Positions 1 through 6,468 of a stretch of 9,346 nucleotides of DNA are shown one piece after another. A program made the translations under genes and the position numbers. The stretch comes from Candidatus Tayloriibacteriota bacterium (lineage in GTDB: Bacteria; Patescibacteriota; Minisyncoccia; Phycocordibacterales; PALSA-1337), in NCBI GenBank assembly GCA_025353045.1, contig JANXRK010000028.1:1-9346 (forward strand), given 5' to 3'. Below the pieces are notes generated by a model that did no database searches, was not told where the DNA came from, and saw only the letters and a program-made list of their open reading frames with translations. Each line of letters starts with the position of its first letter. Position 1 is the first letter of the stretch.

Positions 1-140
1 AGAATTCCAAGAAAAAATTGAAATCATCAACAACAAATACAGAAAAACACTCCGCTACAGAAGTGCCAATGAGGTATCAAGAGAGTATGGTATATTGAAG
101 TGATTAGCAACCAGAGTTGCATTTCACTCCAGAATTTACA
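1..140 (+). mobile_element. 3' end of an IS30-like insertion sequence
   Basis: The window opens inside an insertion sequence. It holds the last 33 codons of an IS30-type transposase (stop at 101-103) and then a short non-coding tail. The stretch around 114-139 (starting GAGTTGCATTTCACTCCAG) looks like the kind of right-end inverted repeat found in IS30-family elements, which often contain a TTGCAYTT core. The left end lies outside the window, so neither the repeat pair nor a target duplication can be checked. The outer boundary near 140 is a guess. Confidence 0.5.
2..103 (+). CDS. IS30-family transposase, C-terminal fragment (partial at window edge)
   Basis: This is an open frame of 33 codons ending in TGA, cut by the window start. 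The residues INNKYRKTLRYRSANEVSRE match the usual end of IS30-type DDE transposases, where a glutamate-containing helix is followed by an 'N-[RK]-x-RK-L-x-[YW]-x-[TS]-x-x-E-V' block. The protein would cut and join the element's ends. The catalytic DDE residues are upstream of the window, so activity cannot be judged. It lies on the strand opposite to the neighbouring rpsP-khpA unit, tail to tail with it. A related DDE integrase family is the main alternative. Confidence 0.62.
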   Translation, partial: EFQEKIEIINNKYRKTLRYRSANEVSREYGILK

Positions 141-190
141 GGGCTCATATAGTGTTATTATTAACATAATTCTTAATACATGTCAATAAA

Positions 191-212
191 ACAAAAATAC
201 CCTTTCGGGCAC
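191..212 (-). terminator. Rho-independent terminator of the rpsP-khpA unit
   Basis: Read on the minus strand, the hairpin is GTGCCC-GAAA-GGGTAT, a six-pair stem including a G-T wobble, closed by a GAAA tetraloop and followed directly by TTTTTG. It lies about 25 bases after the khpA stop. The stable tetraloop and T tract make this a good intrinsic terminator. It separates the unit from the insertion-sequence remnant. Confidence 0.75.
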
Positions 213-236
213 CTCTGTCTTTAACTTTTTTAACAA

Positions 237-554
237 TCAAATATTCAAATCAGCCATTGCTTCATCGACTGACTTCATAACTGCTCCAGCAACTGGTTTC
301 ATTCCGCCTTCTGGTTCATTTATTTTCAAATTGACTCGTGAATTATTTTTCATTCCAACTACTCGTAAAAGTGTTCGAATAGCCTTTGCTGTATTGCCTG
401 AGCGGCCGATAACTTTTCCCATATCAGATGCATTGACTTCGAGAGTCATAAGCACACCCATTTCATCTACTGTTCTTGTAATCTTTACATCATTCGGATT
501 GTCGACAAGTCCCTTAACGACATAGTCTAAAAATTGCTGGTCAATATTATTCAT
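237..554 (-). CDS. khpA: KhpA/YlqC-type KH-domain RNA-binding protein
   Basis: This encodes a 105-residue single-KH-domain protein. The type II KH signature is clear: GKVIGRSG at residues 46-53 supplies the GxxG RNA-binding loop (G50-R-S-G53), followed by the helix NTAKAIRTLLRVVG and a beta strand VNLKINE. Family members (KhpA, formerly YlqC) are cytosolic RNA chaperones that in Gram-positives pair with KhpB and affect cell division and sRNA-mRNA pairing. The gene follows rpsP, the same order as rpsP-ylqC in Bacillus. The C-terminal extension (residues 80-105) is longer than in the usual ~80-residue family members. The ATG at 554 is chosen because MNNIDQQFLDYVVKGLVDNPNDV aligns with the family N-terminus (shown here only as its start: MNNIDQQFLDYVVKGL). 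There is no Shine-Dalgarno sequence before it. Confidence 0.9.
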   Translation of the reverse strand: MNNIDQQFLDYVVKGLVDNPNDVKITRTVDEMGVLMTLEVNASDMGKVIGRSGNTAKAIRTLLRVVGMKNNSRVNLKINEPEGGMKPVAGAVMKSVDEAMADLNI

Positions 555-596
555 TTCAGTTTAACTTTAAATCTTAATAATCTGTATCAGGATAAT

Positions 597-610
597 TGTA
601 CCGCGGTACA
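597..610. repeat. Perfect 14-base palindrome between rpsP and khpA
   Basis: TGTACCGCGGTACA is its own reverse complement and lies in the 76-base gap between rpsP and khpA. It is much more GC-rich than the surrounding DNA. In RNA it could fold as a short hairpin of about five pairs. There is no T tract on the khpA side, so it is not an obvious terminator. It could be an operator, an RNA processing site or a stabilising hairpin between two co-transcribed genes. The function is unknown. Confidence 0.6.
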
Positions 611-630
611 GGATTGATTCAAAGAGAGTT

Positions 631-975
631 TTACACAGTTGCAACTGGAGTCGGTGTTGTTGTTGCCGGTGCTTCTGCTGGGACGTCCTTCTTGATCGGA
701 CTCTTCCTTGGAAGAACATTTTTCTTCTTTCCATCGATAGCCTTCTTTGAAACAAGGAAGTTGTGAACTGTGTCAGAAAGTTTAGCACCTTTTGACATAT
801 GAGCCTTGATTTTAGCAATATCAAACTGCTCAATCTTATTGTCGAGTCGAGAATCAAATGAACCAAGTACCTCTAAGTACTTTCCACTTTTCGTACTGTT
901 TTTAGAATCAGTCAAAACAAGACGAAAAACTGGTTCGTGCTTTCGGCCAACTCTTTGTAGACGTATCATTAACAT
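631..975 (-). CDS. rpsP: 30S ribosomal protein S16
   Basis: The N-terminus MLMIRLQRVGRKHEPVFRLV matches the conserved start of bS16 (MVxIRLxRxGxKxxPxYRIV), and GKYLEVLGSFDSR matches the following GRxIExLGxYxP block. S16 is an assembly protein that binds 16S rRNA early in 30S subunit formation. At 114 residues it is longer than the common 80-90. The last ~25 residues form an Ala/Pro/Thr tail (PAEAPATTTPTPVATV) that is probably disordered. Start choice: the ATG at 975 fits the family alignment exactly and sits six bases after a TATATT -10 hexamer, which predicts a leaderless message. The gene is first in a unit with khpA. The usual partners rimM and trmD are not downstream. Confidence 0.96.
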   Translation of the reverse strand: MLMIRLQRVGRKHEPVFRLVLTDSKNSTKSGKYLEVLGSFDSRLDNKIEQFDIAKIKAHMSKGAKLSDTVHNFLVSKKAIDGKKKNVLPRKSPIKKDVPAEAPATTTPTPVATV

Positions 976-987
976 GTGGATAATATA
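976..987 (-). promoter_or_regulatory. rpsP promoter -10 (predicted leaderless start) overlapping a DnaA-box-like 9-mer
   Basis: On the minus strand the sequence is TATATT-ATCCAC-ATG. The -10-like hexamer (987-982) is six bases from the start codon, so transcription starting seven bases beyond the hexamer would begin on the A of ATG. No good -35 is seen at the right distance; a TTGCTT lies 20 bases upstream of the hexamer. Bases 983-975 also read TTATCCACA, identical to the classical DnaA box, although this may be a coincidence of the start context. Confidence 0.55.
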
Positions 988-997
988 CTAGCAAGTG

Positions 998-1359
998 TCA
1001 TTTAAAAAAGCAAATGCTATTTAGTTTCTCTACTCTGCATAAGCGAAGAGTAAGGGTAGCAATACTCTCTCCACCAGGAGGATTTTCAGCTGTCACTCCA
1101 TGATCCACAGCGTAGATCAAATTTGTTCCAATTGTTGTAATAACCTTATCTTTTGTTGGCGTAAACTAACTCTTTCTCTGATAGATTCAAAAAAGGGAAC
1201 AATCATATTAAAGCCTGCCGCCATACTTCTCTTATACTTTCCGAAAAATTCAACTCCAGCGATAGTATTTTGATCTATAATTCTAATACTAAAAATTAAT
1301 ACCAAAACTATTAATATAACTATAGCTGAAATTATTATTATGTTTTTATACTATAACAT
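998..1359 (-). pseudogene. Decayed SPFH/stomatin-like (band 7) membrane protein gene, N-terminal remnant
   Basis: The minus-strand frame from 1341 down to 1117 encodes a hydrophobic segment (IIIISAIVILIVLVLIFSI) followed by IIDQNTIAGVEFFGKYKRSM and then AAGFNMIVPFFESIRERVSL. This is the typical start of SPFH proteins: an N-terminal membrane anchor, then 'GVVERLGKY-R-PGLHFIIPF-RVSL'. There is no ATG in frame at the right place. The frame has ATA codons at 1341-1333, and the only upstream ATG (1359) is followed two codons later by TAG. After RVSL the frame changes: a different frame gives TPTKDKVITTIGTNLIYAVD and continues to a TGA at 998-1000, possibly the shifted continuation (SPFH proteins have 'TKDNV' there). 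The rest of the ~250-300 residue protein is missing. A TATAGT hexamer at 1355-1350 may be its old promoter. The first part is a confident SPFH match; the shifted part is tentative. Confidence 0.6.
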
Positions 1360-1384
1360 ATTTTATAAAATGTACAGCCCTAAT

Positions 1385-1413
1385 TTGATTCTATGCATTT
1401 AATAAGTTATAGT
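1385..1413 (+). promoter_or_regulatory. Promoter of the RNase R gene (predicted leaderless start)
   Basis: TTGATT (1385-1390), a 17-base spacer, then TATAGT (1408-1413) form a near-consensus vegetative promoter. Six bases (ATCCAC) separate the -10 from the ATG at 1420, so the expected transcription start is the A of that codon. The upstream ATG at 1393 lies between the -35 and the -10, so it would not be on this transcript. This is the main reason for choosing 1420 as the start of the gene. Confidence 0.72.
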
Positions 1414-1419
1414 ATCCAC

Positions 1420-3351
1420 ATGAAAAAGGACGAGATTCTCCAAGGAACAATCATTACCACAAGAAAAGGTATGGCTTTTTTAAAACTTCCGACTCGACCT
1501 GACAATGACATTGTTATGGAGGTTGGGACACTCAATACTGCATTAAATGGCGACATTGTAGAAGTAAAATTAGGTAAAATAAATCAATATAAACAACAAA
1601 CTGGTGAAATTCTAAGTATTATTAAACGTGCACGAGATTCTTTTGTTTGTGTTATTGATTCAAAAGAAGGTATCTTGACTGCCTATCCAGATGATAAGAA
1701 AGCTTATGCCTCTATTCGAATTTCTCCAGAAGATCAAGCGAAAGTTGCTATTGGGGATAAGGTCTATGTAAAGATGGACGAATGGAAAGATCCTAAAGTA
1801 AATCCCACAGGTAAAATCCTCAGAATTCTTGGTAAAAAAGGAAATAACAATGTAGAAATGGAATCCATCGTTCTTGAAAAAGGGTTTGAAATTAGCTTCC
1901 CTGCTTCTGTTGAAGCTGAGGCAAACGAAATCGAAAAGAATAAGGATAAAGACATCGCTGTAGAAATCCCAAAGCGAACTGATTTTAGAAATATCTTAAC
2001 TTTCACTATTGACCCTTTTGATGCAAAGGACTTTGATGATGCAATTTCATTTAAAGATTTAGAAAATGGAACGTATGAAATCGGAGTTCATATTGCTGAT
2101 GTATCACATTATGTTATTCCTGATTCTGCTTTGGACAAAGAGGCTGTAAAACGAGGCTGCTCAATCTATCTCGTTGACAGAACTATCCCCATGCTTCCAG
2201 AAGTCCTATCCAACGATGTTTGCTCACTCAACCCTCACGAAGACAAGCTCACCTTCTCAGCGTGGTTTGTGATGAATGACTCTGGAAAAGTTCTTGATCG
2301 AAAGTTTGGTAAAACCATTATCAATTCAAATCATCGATACACCTACGAGGACGCTCAAGAATCTTTGAATACAAAAAAAGGTGAATACTATAATGAATTG
2401 AATAAACTCAATGAAATCGCTAAAAAGCTTCAAAAAGAAAAGTTTGATAAAGGTGCGATTGAATTTGAGCAAGAAGAAATAAAATTCAAGCTTGATGAAA
2501 ATGGAAAGCCTGTTGGTGTTTATAAAAAGGAACGATTGGATACTCACAAGCTCGTTGAGGAATATATGCTTCTTGCTAATCGCGAAGTTGCTAAGTTTAT
2601 TTTTGATGCTATTAAGAGCAAAGGCAAAAGAGATACAGGCTCACTCTATCGAATTCACGATGTTCCTGACAAAGATAAAATGGCTGATCTTTCAGCCTTC
2701 GTAAAAGCTCTCGGATACAACTTAAAAACAGAAAAAGGTATAGTTACTGCTCAAGACATCAAATCTCTTTTGAAGCAAATTCAAGGAACACCTCAAGAAG
2801 CACTTATCAGTACCGCCATGATCCGTTCTATGCAAAAAGCAGTCTATTCTACAAAAAATATTGGCCACTTTGGTCTAGCTTTTGAGTTCTATACACACTT
2901 CACGTCACCAATTCGTCGATACCCAGACCTTTTAATTCAAAGAATTCTTGAGCGACATTTACATCATGATGCCTTTGGAGATAAAGAGATCGTGGCTTTT
3001 CAACACATTGCAGAGTCATCAACAGCCCGAGAGATAGATGCTGCTGGAGCAGAACGAGAGTCGAAGAAACTCAAACAAGTTGAATATATGTCCGACAAGA
3101 TCGGCAGAGTCTTTGATGGAACTATTTCAGGCGTTTCAGAATATGGAATCTATGTAGAAGAAAATGAAACGCGTTCAGAAGGAATGATTAATATTCGAAA
3201 TATTGGCACAGATTTCTATATGTTTGATAAAAAAACATATTCAATTTTAGGACAAAAGACTGGAAAGAGATTTACATTGGGAGATCCAATCAGATTTAAA
3301 GTGATGGCAGCGGATTTAGACAAGAAAACTTTGGATTTTATAATGGCGTAG
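1420..3351 (+). CDS. rnr: RNase R-family 3'-5' exoribonuclease
   Basis: This 643-residue protein is a processive 3'-5' hydrolytic exoribonuclease that degrades structured RNA, rRNA and defective mRNA in the cytosol. Numbering is from the ATG at 1420. An N-terminal OB/cold-shock-like domain (residues ~5-55, GTIITTRKGMAFLKLP) is followed by a second OB region (~75-140). The RNB catalytic domain spans ~185-510. IDPFDAKDFDDAISF (~197-211) carries the metal-binding aspartates, and HFTSPIRRYPDLLIQR (~493-508) is the RNB signature. An S1 domain (~563-640, GTISGVSEYGIYVEE) ends the protein. It is shorter than E. coli RNase R (~813) because it lacks the N-terminal helix-turn-helix and the long basic tail. 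RNase II is less likely given the S1 and catalytic-core wording. It is transcribed alone, divergent from rpsP and convergent with smc. Confidence 0.94.
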   Translation: MKKDEILQGTIITTRKGMAFLKLPTRPDNDIVMEVGTLNTALNGDIVEVKLGKINQYKQQTGEILSIIKRARDSFVCVIDSKEGILTAYPDDKKAYASIRISPEDQAKVAIGDKVYVKMDEWKDPKVNPTGKILRILGKKGNNNVEMESIVLEKGFEISFPASVEAEANEIEKNKDKDIAVEIPKRTDFRNILTFTIDPFDAKDFDDAISFKDLENGTYEIGVHIADVSHYVIPDSALDKEAVKRGCSIYLVDRTIPMLPEVLSNDVCSLNPHEDKLTFSAWFVMNDSGKVLDRKFGKTIINSNHRYTYEDAQESLNTKKGEYYNELNKLNEIAKKLQKEKFDKGAIEFEQEEIKFKLDENGKPVGVYKKERLDTHKLVEEYMLLANREVAKFIFDAIKSKGKRDTGSLYRIHDVPDKDKMADLSAFVKALGYNLKTEKGIVTAQDIKSLLKQIQGTPQEALISTAMIRSMQKAVYSTKNIGHFGLAFEFYTHFTSPIRRYPDLLIQRILERHLHHDAFGDKEIVAFQHIAESSTAREIDAAGAERESKKLKQVEYMSDKIGRVFDGTISGVSEYGIYVEENETRSEGMINIRNIGTDFYMFDKKTYSILGQKTGKRFTLGDPIRFKVMAADLDKKTLDFIMA

Positions 3352-3355
3352 AGGT

Positions 3356-3403
3356 GTAAGTATTTGCAACAGTGATCTCTCTAACCCCCCACTCTTACTT
3401 TTT
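3356..3403 (+). terminator. Possible weak terminator after the RNase R gene
   Basis: The 3' arm CACTCTTAC (3390-3398) can pair with a split 5' arm, GTAAG (3356-3360) plus AGTG (3371-3374), and is followed by TTTTT (3399-3403). The asymmetric ten-base bulge makes this a poor hairpin. The position and T run are right for an intrinsic terminator, but the fold is uncertain. Confidence 0.3.
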
Positions 3404-3429
3404 CATGCCTAGTTTAAAATATGCATTAT

Positions 3430-3448
3430 ATTATAAAAATTTTATAAT
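3430..3448. repeat. All-AT inverted repeat in the convergent gap
   Basis: ATTATAAAA-A-TTTTATAAT has perfect nine-base arms around a single central base. It lies between the converging RNase R and smc genes and could act as a weak bidirectional terminator or RNA end-stabilising hairpin. Being purely A/T in an AT-rich genome, it could also be chance. Confidence 0.4.
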
Positions 3449-3549
3449 TCAAATTCATCAAAGTCTCCTCGAGGGAGTTGTAGAGCTTTAATGCAAGATG
3501 TTCCATTCTGATCGCTGTACTCTTTATACCCTATTTTATTTCGCCACCT
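3442..3549 (-). pseudogene. Orphan open frame beyond the smc stop, possible gene tail
   Basis: In the frame offset by one base from the end of smc, the minus strand is open for 36 codons (3549 down to a TAA at 3444-3442). It reads naturally as protein, including YKEYSDQNGTSCIKALQLPR and ending RGDFDEFEL. It contains no ATG, GTG or TTG start, so it cannot stand alone as a normal gene. It may be the tail of a gene whose front was deleted, a +1-frame C-terminal extension of SMC, or chance. I do not recognise a family. Confidence 0.22.
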
Positions 3550-5740
3550 TCACTGCCTCTTCAAACTGAATAGACAGTAGTTTTGATGCCCCATCTCCTC
3601 CCATTGTCACTCCATAAAGCACGCCTGCTCGTGACATGGTTTCGCGATTGTGCGTAATTAAAATAAGTTGTGAATAGTTTGAAAGACTTGAAATCATATC
3701 TCCATACTTTCTAGAATTTGCTTCATCGAGCGCAGCATCTGTTTCATCAAGAATAATAAATGGTGGAGGATTTACGGATGAGATTGCAAAAAGTAATGCG
3801 ATAGAAGTCAACGCTCTTTCACCACCAGAAAGCATCATCAGTCCTTTTACTTTTTTACGTGGTAGATTTACTGAAATATCAATTCCCTCTTCTCCTTCCT
3901 CTTCTTCATACGCATCCTCGCCTTCAAGTGCTGCTGCAATATCTGTATCCGACTTCTTTTTTCGTCTTTTCTCTCGAATAACACTAAGACCTGCAGTTCC
4001 TCCTCCAAACATCAAAGAAAAATAATTATTAAACTGCACATTTATTTTTAGTATTCCTTCTTTAAATTCAATATCGATTCGCGCATCCAAATCAGCAATC
4101 AAAGCATGTAGATTCGTCTTAGAACCTTCGAGATCTGAAAGTTCTTTAGCTAAAAAAGCATCTCTATCTTCTACTTCCTTATATTCCTTTAAAATATCAA
4201 TACTGTTCCCCGCTCCAGAATCTTCGATTCTAATTTTGATCTTTTCAATAGCCTTGATTCGATCAAACTGGAGGTTTTGAGCCTCTTCACTTATAACAAG
4301 GTCAGCATAATCAACTGCTTCACGACCGACTATAGAGTACGCCTCTTGCATTTCCCGTTTAAAAGATTCTTCCTCAAAAATAAGTTTATCTTCTCGAGTT
4401 TTGATACCATTTAAAACACCTCGAACTTCATTTTGTCGAGCGATGATTCGAAAAACATTTTTTTCAGCATCTCGATTTGAATCTTTTTCTCGCTCAATCT
4501 TTTCACGAAGTGTATTGTACTCTAATGTATTTGATCGTTCATTCTCATCAAAAGTTTTTAATGACTTTTCAAAATCACTTTTTTTATTTCTCAGATTCTG
4601 CAAATCATTTTCAATTTCCCCAATCAAACTCGAATCCACTTTATCTTTATGTGAAGAAATAAAGCCAAATAAAAGATTTTTAATCTCATCTATCGTCTGT
4701 AAAAGATCAATTTTATTTACAACTTCTTCAACATCTTTTAAATATACTGTTTTAAATTCATCTCGAGCCTGCTTTTCCTTTTCTTTTGAAATAGTTTTTT
4801 GCCCCGCAGAAATCTCTCCTTCAATTTTCCCCAACTCACGCATAATGGCATCCTTTTCCAATCTGATCTTATGCAAAGCACTTTCAAGCTCAATAAGTTC
4901 ATTGCTTTTCGCGTCTCTATTCTTAGAATTTTCCAAGGTATTTCGTGCTTCAGTAATTTCTTTATCAAGCTGGGACAACTCTTTATTCAAAGGGTTCTTT
5001 TCAAAATCGATTCGACTTCGCTCACTTTTTATATAAGTCTCTTCTCTTTTAAAATAGATTTTATACAAACTGCGCAACTCTTCGCGAAGTTCCTGAACTT
5101 TTTCTACTTTTTCAACCTGTTTCTTGAGAAATTTCAAATGAGGAGCTATCTCTCTTCTCAAAGATTCAACAGACTTCATATTCTCTTCAGTTTTCTCAAG
5201 TTTTCTCTGACTTTCTATTTTTTTATATTGATACATCTTTAATCCCAAAGCATCTTCAATCATCTCTCTTCGTTCACGAATATTTGCATTCAAAATACGA
5301 TCAGCTTCCCCTTGTGAAATAATATGGTGTCCAGAAGCACCTATATGCGCTCCAGAGAGCAATTCGACTATATCCTTGAGCCTGACAGGTGAACCGTTTA
5401 TAAAATATTCGTTTGAATTATCACGATGCACAACACGTTCAATCGCAACCTCATCAAAATCAATAGTAAAAGTTCGCTTACTATTATCAAAAACCACTTT
5501 CACTCCAGCACGATTTACTCGAGCACCTTCTCCACCTCCATTAAAAATAAGATCCTCACCTCGCTTACCCCGCATGGCTTTTATCGACTGCTCTCCAAGT
5601 ACAAAGCGAAAACCTTCAGCCACATTTGATTTTCCAGATCCATTTGGCCCAACGATAGCAGAAATTGGAGAATTGAAATTAAGCGTAGCTTTCTTGGCAA
5701 AAGATTTGAAACCAGAAATCTCCAGAGCTTTTAAATACAT
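3536..5740 (-). CDS. smc: Chromosome segregation SMC protein, short form without a recognisable hinge
   Basis: SMC ATPases compact and segregate the chromosome as ring-shaped dimers. The head domains are complete. Walker A is GPNGSGKS at residues 31-38 within YLKALEISGFKSFAKKATL...; a Q-loop glutamine lies in ISQGEADRIL (Q143); the ABC signature LSGGE is at 637-641; Walker B with the D-loop is FIILDETDAALDEAN (661-675); and the switch histidine is in ITHNR (H697). The coiled-coil arms are short (~170-330 and ~375-560). The segment between them (~330-375) lacks the glycine-rich hinge domain of ordinary SMCs. Total length is 734 residues against ~1,150-1,200 typically. A charged insert (KRRKKK at 591-596, then an acidic run at ~606-619) precedes the signature motif. 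The gene follows rnc with a 20-base gap, as in many bacteria. Alternatives such as RecF, RecN or SbcC are less likely because the C-terminal block LFGGG/LSGGE/DAALDEAN/LYGVTM is SMC-specific. Confidence 0.92.
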   Translation of the reverse strand: MYLKALEISGFKSFAKKATLNFNSPISAIVGPNGSGKSNVAEGFRFVLGEQSIKAMRGKRGEDLIFNGGGEGARVNRAGVKVVFDNSKRTFTIDFDEVAIERVVHRDNSNEYFINGSPVRLKDIVELLSGAHIGASGHHIISQGEADRILNANIRERREMIEDALGLKMYQYKKIESQRKLEKTEENMKSVESLRREIAPHLKFLKKQVEKVEKVQELREELRSLYKIYFKREETYIKSERSRIDFEKNPLNKELSQLDKEITEARNTLENSKNRDAKSNELIELESALHKIRLEKDAIMRELGKIEGEISAGQKTISKEKEKQARDEFKTVYLKDVEEVVNKIDLLQTIDEIKNLLFGFISSHKDKVDSSLIGEIENDLQNLRNKKSDFEKSLKTFDENERSNTLEYNTLREKIEREKDSNRDAEKNVFRIIARQNEVRGVLNGIKTREDKLIFEEESFKREMQEAYSIVGREAVDYADLVISEEAQNLQFDRIKAIEKIKIRIEDSGAGNSIDILKEYKEVEDRDAFLAKELSDLEGSKTNLHALIADLDARIDIEFKEGILKINVQFNNYFSLMFGGGTAGLSVIREKRRKKKSDTDIAAALEGEDAYEEEEGEEGIDISVNLPRKKVKGLMMLSGGERALTSIALLFAISSVNPPPFIILDETDAALDEANSRKYGDMISSLSNYSQLILITHNRETMSRAGVLYGVTMGGDGASKLLSIQFEEAVKVAK

Positions 5741-5746
5741 GACTAC

Positions 5747-5755
5747 ATTTTAACA
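5747..5755 (-). promoter_or_regulatory. Internal extended -10 promoter for smc (predicted leaderless start)
   Basis: In the 20-base gap between rnc and smc, the minus strand reads TGT-TAAAAT-GTAGTC-ATG. The TG-N element (5755-5753) makes TAAAAT an extended -10, and six bases separate it from the smc ATG, which places the predicted start on the A of ATG at 5740. No -35 of quality is seen. It may give smc expression additional to read-through from the operon promoter. Confidence 0.45.
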
Positions 5756-5760
5756 CAAAG

Positions 5761-6462
5761 TTACCAACCCTTCACCTCGAGCGCCTTCTCTGCCGCTTTT
5801 TGTTCAGCTTCTTGCTTCGACATTCCTGAGCCAGTAGCTACTTGAACATCACCAATAAACACTGCTAAAGTAAATGACTTATTATGGTCTGGACCAGTTT
5901 CTTTCATTGTCTTATAAGAAGGTGTTTGACCCGTTACTTCTTGAGCTTTTTCTTGGAAACGACTCTTTGCATCTAACCATGATTTATTTTTTATAATTTC
6001 TTCAATATCAAGAATCTCCATAAGTTGCGACGAGATAAAATTAGCTGCAGCGTCATATCCTTTATCTAAATAAACAGCTCCAATGATGGCCTCAATGGCA
6101 TCCGCATGAATGATAGATCGAGCACGACCGGTGTCTTTTGATTCACCTTTTGAAAGTAGGAGGTATTTATCAACGCCGATATGCGCAGCAACTTTTGATA
6201 AGCTATTTGTATTTACAAGGGCTGATCGATATGAAGTTAGATCTCCTTCATTTTTATCTGGATATTTTCTAAAGAGAAAACTTGTAACGACAAGCTCCAA
6301 AACTGCATCACCGAGAAATTCGAAGCGTTCATTGTGCTCCAAACCAGCTTTTTTATTTTCATTTAAATACGAACGATGCGTACAAGCTTTTTTAAGCAGG
6401 TTAATATCATTAAATAGTACATTAATTTTTTTTGCAAACTGTTCAAAATCAGGCATGGTCAT
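5761..6462 (-). CDS. rnc: Ribonuclease III
   Basis: This 233-residue enzyme cleaves double-stranded RNA, chiefly pre-rRNA stems. The signature ERFEFLGDAVL is at residues 45-55, with catalytic E48 and D52; the second pair is D121 and E124 in ADAIEAIIGAVYLD. A C-terminal double-stranded-RNA-binding domain spans ~162-231 and ends with the usual SGMSKQEAEQKAAEKAL. Length is normal for bacterial RNase III (~225-250). The start could be the ATG at 6462 (M1) or at 6456 (M3). I keep 6462, six bases after the upstream stop, but neither has a ribosome binding site. It follows nusB and precedes smc, linking rRNA antitermination and processing in one transcript. Confidence 0.96.
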   Translation of the reverse strand: MTMPDFEQFAKKINVLFNDINLLKKACTHRSYLNENKKAGLEHNERFEFLGDAVLELVVTSFLFRKYPDKNEGDLTSYRSALVNTNSLSKVAAHIGVDKYLLLSKGESKDTGRARSIIHADAIEAIIGAVYLDKGYDAAANFISSQLMEILDIEEIIKNKSWLDAKSRFQEKAQEVTGQTPSYKTMKETGPDHNKSFTLAVFIGDVQVATGSGMSKQEAEQKAAEKALEVKGW

Positions 6463-6468
6463 GGAATT

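Noticed and set aside
567..866. 99-codon minus-strand frame overlapping rpsP
   Set aside because: It is an out-of-frame reading of S16 and the intergenic spacer, rich in Leu/Gln/Arg with no domain.
1360..1371. AT-only palindrome ATTTTATAAAAT upstream of the RNase R gene
   Set aside because: It is short and composed only of A/T in very AT-rich DNA, so expected by chance. No second copy or partner element was seen.
973..1422. Mirror-image 15-mers as terminal repeats of a mobile element
   Set aside because: Each copy coincides exactly with the -10 and start codon of a housekeeping gene, there is no transposase between them, and shared promoter function explains the similarity better.
4401..5036. 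211-codon plus-strand open frame opposite smc
   Set aside because: It is a shadow of the smc coiled coil. The composition (Ser/Phe-rich) is what antisense reading of Glu/Lys-rich coil gives, and it has no family features or promoter.
5376..5753. 125-codon plus-strand open frame opposite the SMC head
   Set aside because: It is antisense to the conserved Walker A region, and the residues simply mirror SMC codons.
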